This document shows positions 6,571-8,372 of a stretch of 8,372 bases of DNA, in pieces. Source of the DNA: Candidatus Elarobacter sp. GTDB taxonomy: Bacteria > Vulcanimicrobiota > Vulcanimicrobiia > Vulcanimicrobiales > Vulcanimicrobiaceae. Under the pieces are notes generated by a model. The model did not search any database and was not told the origin of the DNA. It saw only the letters and a list, made by a program, of their open reading frames with translations. The translations under genes and the position numbers were made by a program. Position 1 is the first letter of the stretch. Every line of letters starts with the position of its first letter. The stretch spans positions 1-8,372 of the forward strand of contig JASLGJ010000117.1 of assembly GCA_030150085.1 (NCBI GenBank), written 5' to 3'.

Positions 6571-6588
6571 CGAAGCGCTTACGCTTCG
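6571..6588. promoter_or_regulatory. Dyad CGAAGCG-CTTA-CGCTTCG, possible operator or terminator stem
   Basis: A perfect 7-bp inverted repeat with a 4-base centre, directly upstream of the -10-like box on the minus strand. It could be a protein-binding operator or a short hairpin ending the kal-like transcript. No run of T follows on either strand, which argues against an intrinsic terminator. Its 13-base core AGCGCTTACGCTT recurs at 6673-6685 across the stop codon of the kal-like gene. Confidence 0.45.
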
Positions 6589-6677
6589 ACATGCCATGAA
6601 TCAAATGACGCGTACGAGGTCGTGGGGCGAGCGCGCTTTGTCCGGCGCGAACGCGGCCTCGTAATCGGGCTGAGCGC

Positions 6678-7124
6678 TTACGCTTTGCGCTGCGCGGCTT
6701 TGGGGGTGACGCAGGTGCCGCGCGCGCGCACCACCAGCACCGGCTCGTCCAGCACGTCGGCCGCCGACGCGCTCACGTCGGCGCGCGCCGTGATGACCTT
6801 GTGCGCTGCGAACTCCATCGTGCGCGAAGTATTGCCGACCTTGGTGATGCGGCCGCGCGCTTCGATGTAGTCGCCCGCGTACACGGGTGCCTTGAACTCC
6901 ACCAGGTCGTAGGCCACGAACAAGCCTTCGTCGCCGTCGAGGCGGATCAGCAGCTCCGTCGCGACGTCGCCGAACAGCCCCAGCACGCGCGCGCCGTCGA
7001 CCAAATTGCCGCCGTAGTGGGCGTCGTGCGCGCTCATCCGCAGCCGGATCAGCACCTCGCCCGCGCCGCGGTCTGCCGCATCGCCATCCGCCGAGCCGGG
7101 CTCGCCGATGCTTCGGTCCGTCAT
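6678..7124 (-). CDS. kal: 3-Aminobutyryl-CoA ammonia-lyase-like hot-dog protein
   Basis: A 148-residue single hot-dog-domain protein. From residue 25 it reads [20 protein letters not shown], then [34 protein letters not shown] and MEFAAHKVI, matching 3-aminobutyryl-CoA ammonia lyase (Kal) of lysine fermentation and the related beta-alanyl-CoA ammonia lyase. These enzymes reversibly eliminate ammonia from 3-aminoacyl-CoA to give an enoyl-CoA. Residues 1-24 are a Gly/Asp-rich extension not typical of the family. The ATG at 7124 is chosen because it overlaps the mazG stop as ATGA; GTG at codon 24 (7055) is an alternative. No other lysine-fermentation gene (kamA, kdd, kce) is nearby, so the substrate is uncertain: it could be 3-aminobutyryl-CoA, beta-alanyl-CoA or another acyl-CoA. 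Confidence 0.82.
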   Translation of the reverse strand: MTDRSIGEPGSADGDAADRGAGEVLIRLRMSAHDAHYGGNLVDGARVLGLFGDVATELLIRLDGDEGLFVAYDLVEFKAPVYAGDYIEARGRITKVGNTSRTMEFAAHKVITARADVSASAADVLDEPVLVVRARGTCVTPKAAQRKA

Positions 7125-8311
7125 GCCGCGGTCTTCGCTTGCTGCCACAGGTCTTCCAGTTCGTCGAGGGTCATGTCGTTGAGCTTGAGGCCCTTGGCGA
7201 CCGCGAAGGCTTCCATGTAGCGGAAGCGCTTGTCGAACTTCGCGTTGGCGTCGCGCATGGCGCCCTCGGCGTCGACGCCGAGCCGGCGCGCGAGATTGAC
7301 CACCGTGAAGAGCACGTCGCCCAGCTCCTCGCGCACGTGCGGGTCCTCGGGGCGCAGGTCGCCGGCCTTGATGCGGGCCTCGGCCAGCTCGCGCAGCTCC
7401 TCGGAGAGCTTCTCGGTGATGTCGCGCGGGTCGGCCCAGTCGAAGCCGACCCGGGCCGCCTTCTCCTGCATCTTCTGGCCGCGCTGGAGGGCCGCCATGT
7501 GGGCCGGGATGCCGTCGAGCTTCGAGGCCCGAGCCTGTCCCGCGGCCTCCTGGGCCTTGAGCTGCTCCCAGTTGGCCCAGACCTGCTCGACGTCGTGCAC
7601 CGCGACGTCGCCGAAGACGTGCGGGTGGCGGCGGATCATCTTGTTCGAGAGGCCGTCGATCACGTCGGCGACGGAGAACTTGCCGCGCTCGGTGGCGAGC
7701 TGGGCGTGGAAGACGATCTGGAACAGCAGGTCGCCCAGCTCCTCGCACAGCTCGCCGTCGCTGCCGTGCTCGATCGCGTCGACCACCTCGTAGGCCTCCT
7801 CGACCAGGTAGCGCACCAGCGAGGCGTGGGTCTGCTCGCGGTCCCACGGGCACGAGCGGCGCAGGCGGGCCATGATCTCGACCAGGTCGTCCCAGGTGTG
7901 ATGGGTCGAGCCGGGCGGGAGCGGCACCAGCGGCATGGCGATCGAGGCCGAGAGCGTCGCGCGCGGCATGCCGGGCACGATCTCGGCCGCCACCCCGCGC
8001 CGCTCGAGCGCGCGCAGCAGCACCGGCAGGCCGAGGAAGTCCGAGAGCGGGTTGCCCAGCACGCCCAGGGCCAGGTCCTGGTGGTCGATGCGCGCGACGA
8101 AGGTGTCGATCACCTCGCTCGAGCCGCGCAGGAAGAGGCCCTGGTCGTCGATCAGGGCGCGCTCGATCGTGACCCCGTCGCTCTCCAGGAAGCGCACCAG
8201 CTCGGGCGGGGCGAGCACAGTCGCGGCGCGCCCGACGGCGCGCAGCGACTCCCGGCTGCCGAGGGTGAGGAGGCCCGGGTCGCCCGGGCCCAGGCCGACG
8301 ATGCGGATCAC
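7121..8311 (-). CDS. mazG: YabN-like MazG pyrophosphohydrolase with shortened methylase-like N-domain
   Basis: A 396-residue fusion. Residues 1 to about 135 resemble the first half of a tetrapyrrole/SAM methylase: [17 protein letters not shown] at the start and [18 protein letters not shown] later. The second methylase subdomain is missing, and the usual GDP and VPGvS signatures read GNP and VPGMP. The remainder is a full MazG, a nucleoside triphosphate pyrophosphohydrolase that removes non-canonical NTPs. Motifs are [12 protein letters not shown] (154-165), EEAYE (171-175) with ELGD (191-194), RRHPHVFGD (228-235), and a second repeat with EELRE (304-308) and ELGD (329-332). The GTG start fits the family N-terminus; the frame is open further upstream, so an extension beyond the window is possible but unlikely. 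The stop overlaps the kal-like gene as ATGA. Confidence 0.92.
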   Translation of the reverse strand: MIRIVGLGPGDPGLLTLGSRESLRAVGRAATVLAPPELVRFLESDGVTIERALIDDQGLFLRGSSEVIDTFVARIDHQDLALGVLGNPLSDFLGLPVLLRALERRGVAAEIVPGMPRATLSASIAMPLVPLPPGSTHHTWDDLVEIMARLRRSCPWDREQTHASLVRYLVEEAYEVVDAIEHGSDGELCEELGDLLFQIVFHAQLATERGKFSVADVIDGLSNKMIRRHPHVFGDVAVHDVEQVWANWEQLKAQEAAGQARASKLDGIPAHMAALQRGQKMQEKAARVGFDWADPRDITEKLSEELRELAEARIKAGDLRPEDPHVREELGDVLFTVVNLARRLGVDAEGAMRDANAKFDKRFRYMEAFAVAKGLKLNDMTLDELEDLWQQAKTAA

Positions 8312-8326
8312 GATGCCCGAGAACTT

Positions 8327-8360
8327 CGCGAGGCGGGGTCGTCTCGACTCCCGCCTCGCG
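8327..8360 (-). promoter_or_regulatory. Strong 34-nt hairpin upstream of mazG
   Basis: Bases 8327-8337 and 8350-8360 are an 11-bp perfect inverted repeat (CGCGAGGCGGG arm). Inside it, one mismatch is followed by a 4-bp GTCG/CGAC stem and a 3-nt loop. The foot is 15 bp from the mazG GTG. It may be a terminator of a minus-strand gene lying beyond the window, or a leader structure of mazG. The minus-strand side has no T tract; the plus-strand side continues TGGTCCTTACTT, which is only mildly T-rich. Confidence 0.6.
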
Positions 8361-8372
8361 TGGTCCTTACTT

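Larger units (their letters stand above)
6502..6677. other. 176-bp intergenic region
   Basis: The longest gap in the window. It separates the membrane-protein gene from the end of the kal-like gene, both on the minus strand. It holds the SD hairpin, the -10-like box and the dyad listed separately. The stretch 6600-6670 shows nothing I can name. No convincing small gene is present. Confidence 0.7.

Noticed and set aside
6596..6664. Plus-strand 22-codon open frame in the intergenic gap
   Set aside because: No ribosome-binding site, no recognisable sequence, and opposite to the apparent leader and promoter region.
8312..8372. tRNA-like structure at the right edge
   Set aside because: The hairpin lacks a 7-nt T loop with TTCGA and no cloverleaf arms can be drawn around it.

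Overview
The window is GC-rich (roughly 70% by eye), uses GTG starts freely, and is packed with short gaps and 4-bp overlaps. I find ten convincing protein genes and no rRNA, tRNA, CRISPR array or transposase. WhiA, GAPDH, an RqcP/YabO-like S4 protein and a YabN-like MazG fusion together point to a monoderm-type or deep Terrabacteria lineage, possibly an uncultured one such as Eremiobacterota or Armatimonadota. That placement is inference and was not tested.

Layout. Bases 1-277 are an inverted repeat: two perfect 100-bp arms around a 77-bp spacer. It holds the start of an NRDE/TANGO2-family gene twice, in opposite directions, and looks like a fold-back chimera at a contig end. From 5035 leftward, seven genes run on the minus strand: hicA, hicB, rqcP-like, whiA, gap, a secreted S9 peptidase and the NRDE gene. 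Spacings are -4, 53, 15, 12, -4 and 4 bp, so one transcript is plausible. At 5088 a folate-independent methionine synthase gene (MesD-like) runs alone on the plus strand. It diverges from hicA and converges on a small membrane-protein gene (DUF4870-like, 6118-6501, minus). A 176-bp gap (6502-6677) carries regulatory-looking structure: a hairpin that pairs the membrane gene's Shine-Dalgarno sequence with a perfect anti-SD, a -10-like box, and a 7-bp-arm dyad. To its right, also on the minus strand, are a 3-aminobutyryl-CoA ammonia-lyase-like hot-dog gene and mazG, joined by an ATGA overlap. A strong hairpin sits just upstream of mazG at the right edge.

How the genes fit together. Most are housekeeping genes: translation rescue (RqcP), the regulator WhiA, glycolysis (GAPDH), methionine synthesis, nucleotide-pool cleaning (MazG) and extracellular peptide degradation (S9). 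The whiA-gap pair matches the conserved actinobacterial order, but pgk and tpiA do not follow. The accessory element is the HicAB toxin-antitoxin pair at the head of the run. I see no clearly new multi-gene system. The points most worth a second look are the SD-sequestering leader at 6505-6538, the MesD-like enzyme without its expected partner MesX nearby, the amino-acyl-CoA ammonia lyase paired with mazG, the shortened methylase half of MazG, and the terminal fold-back.
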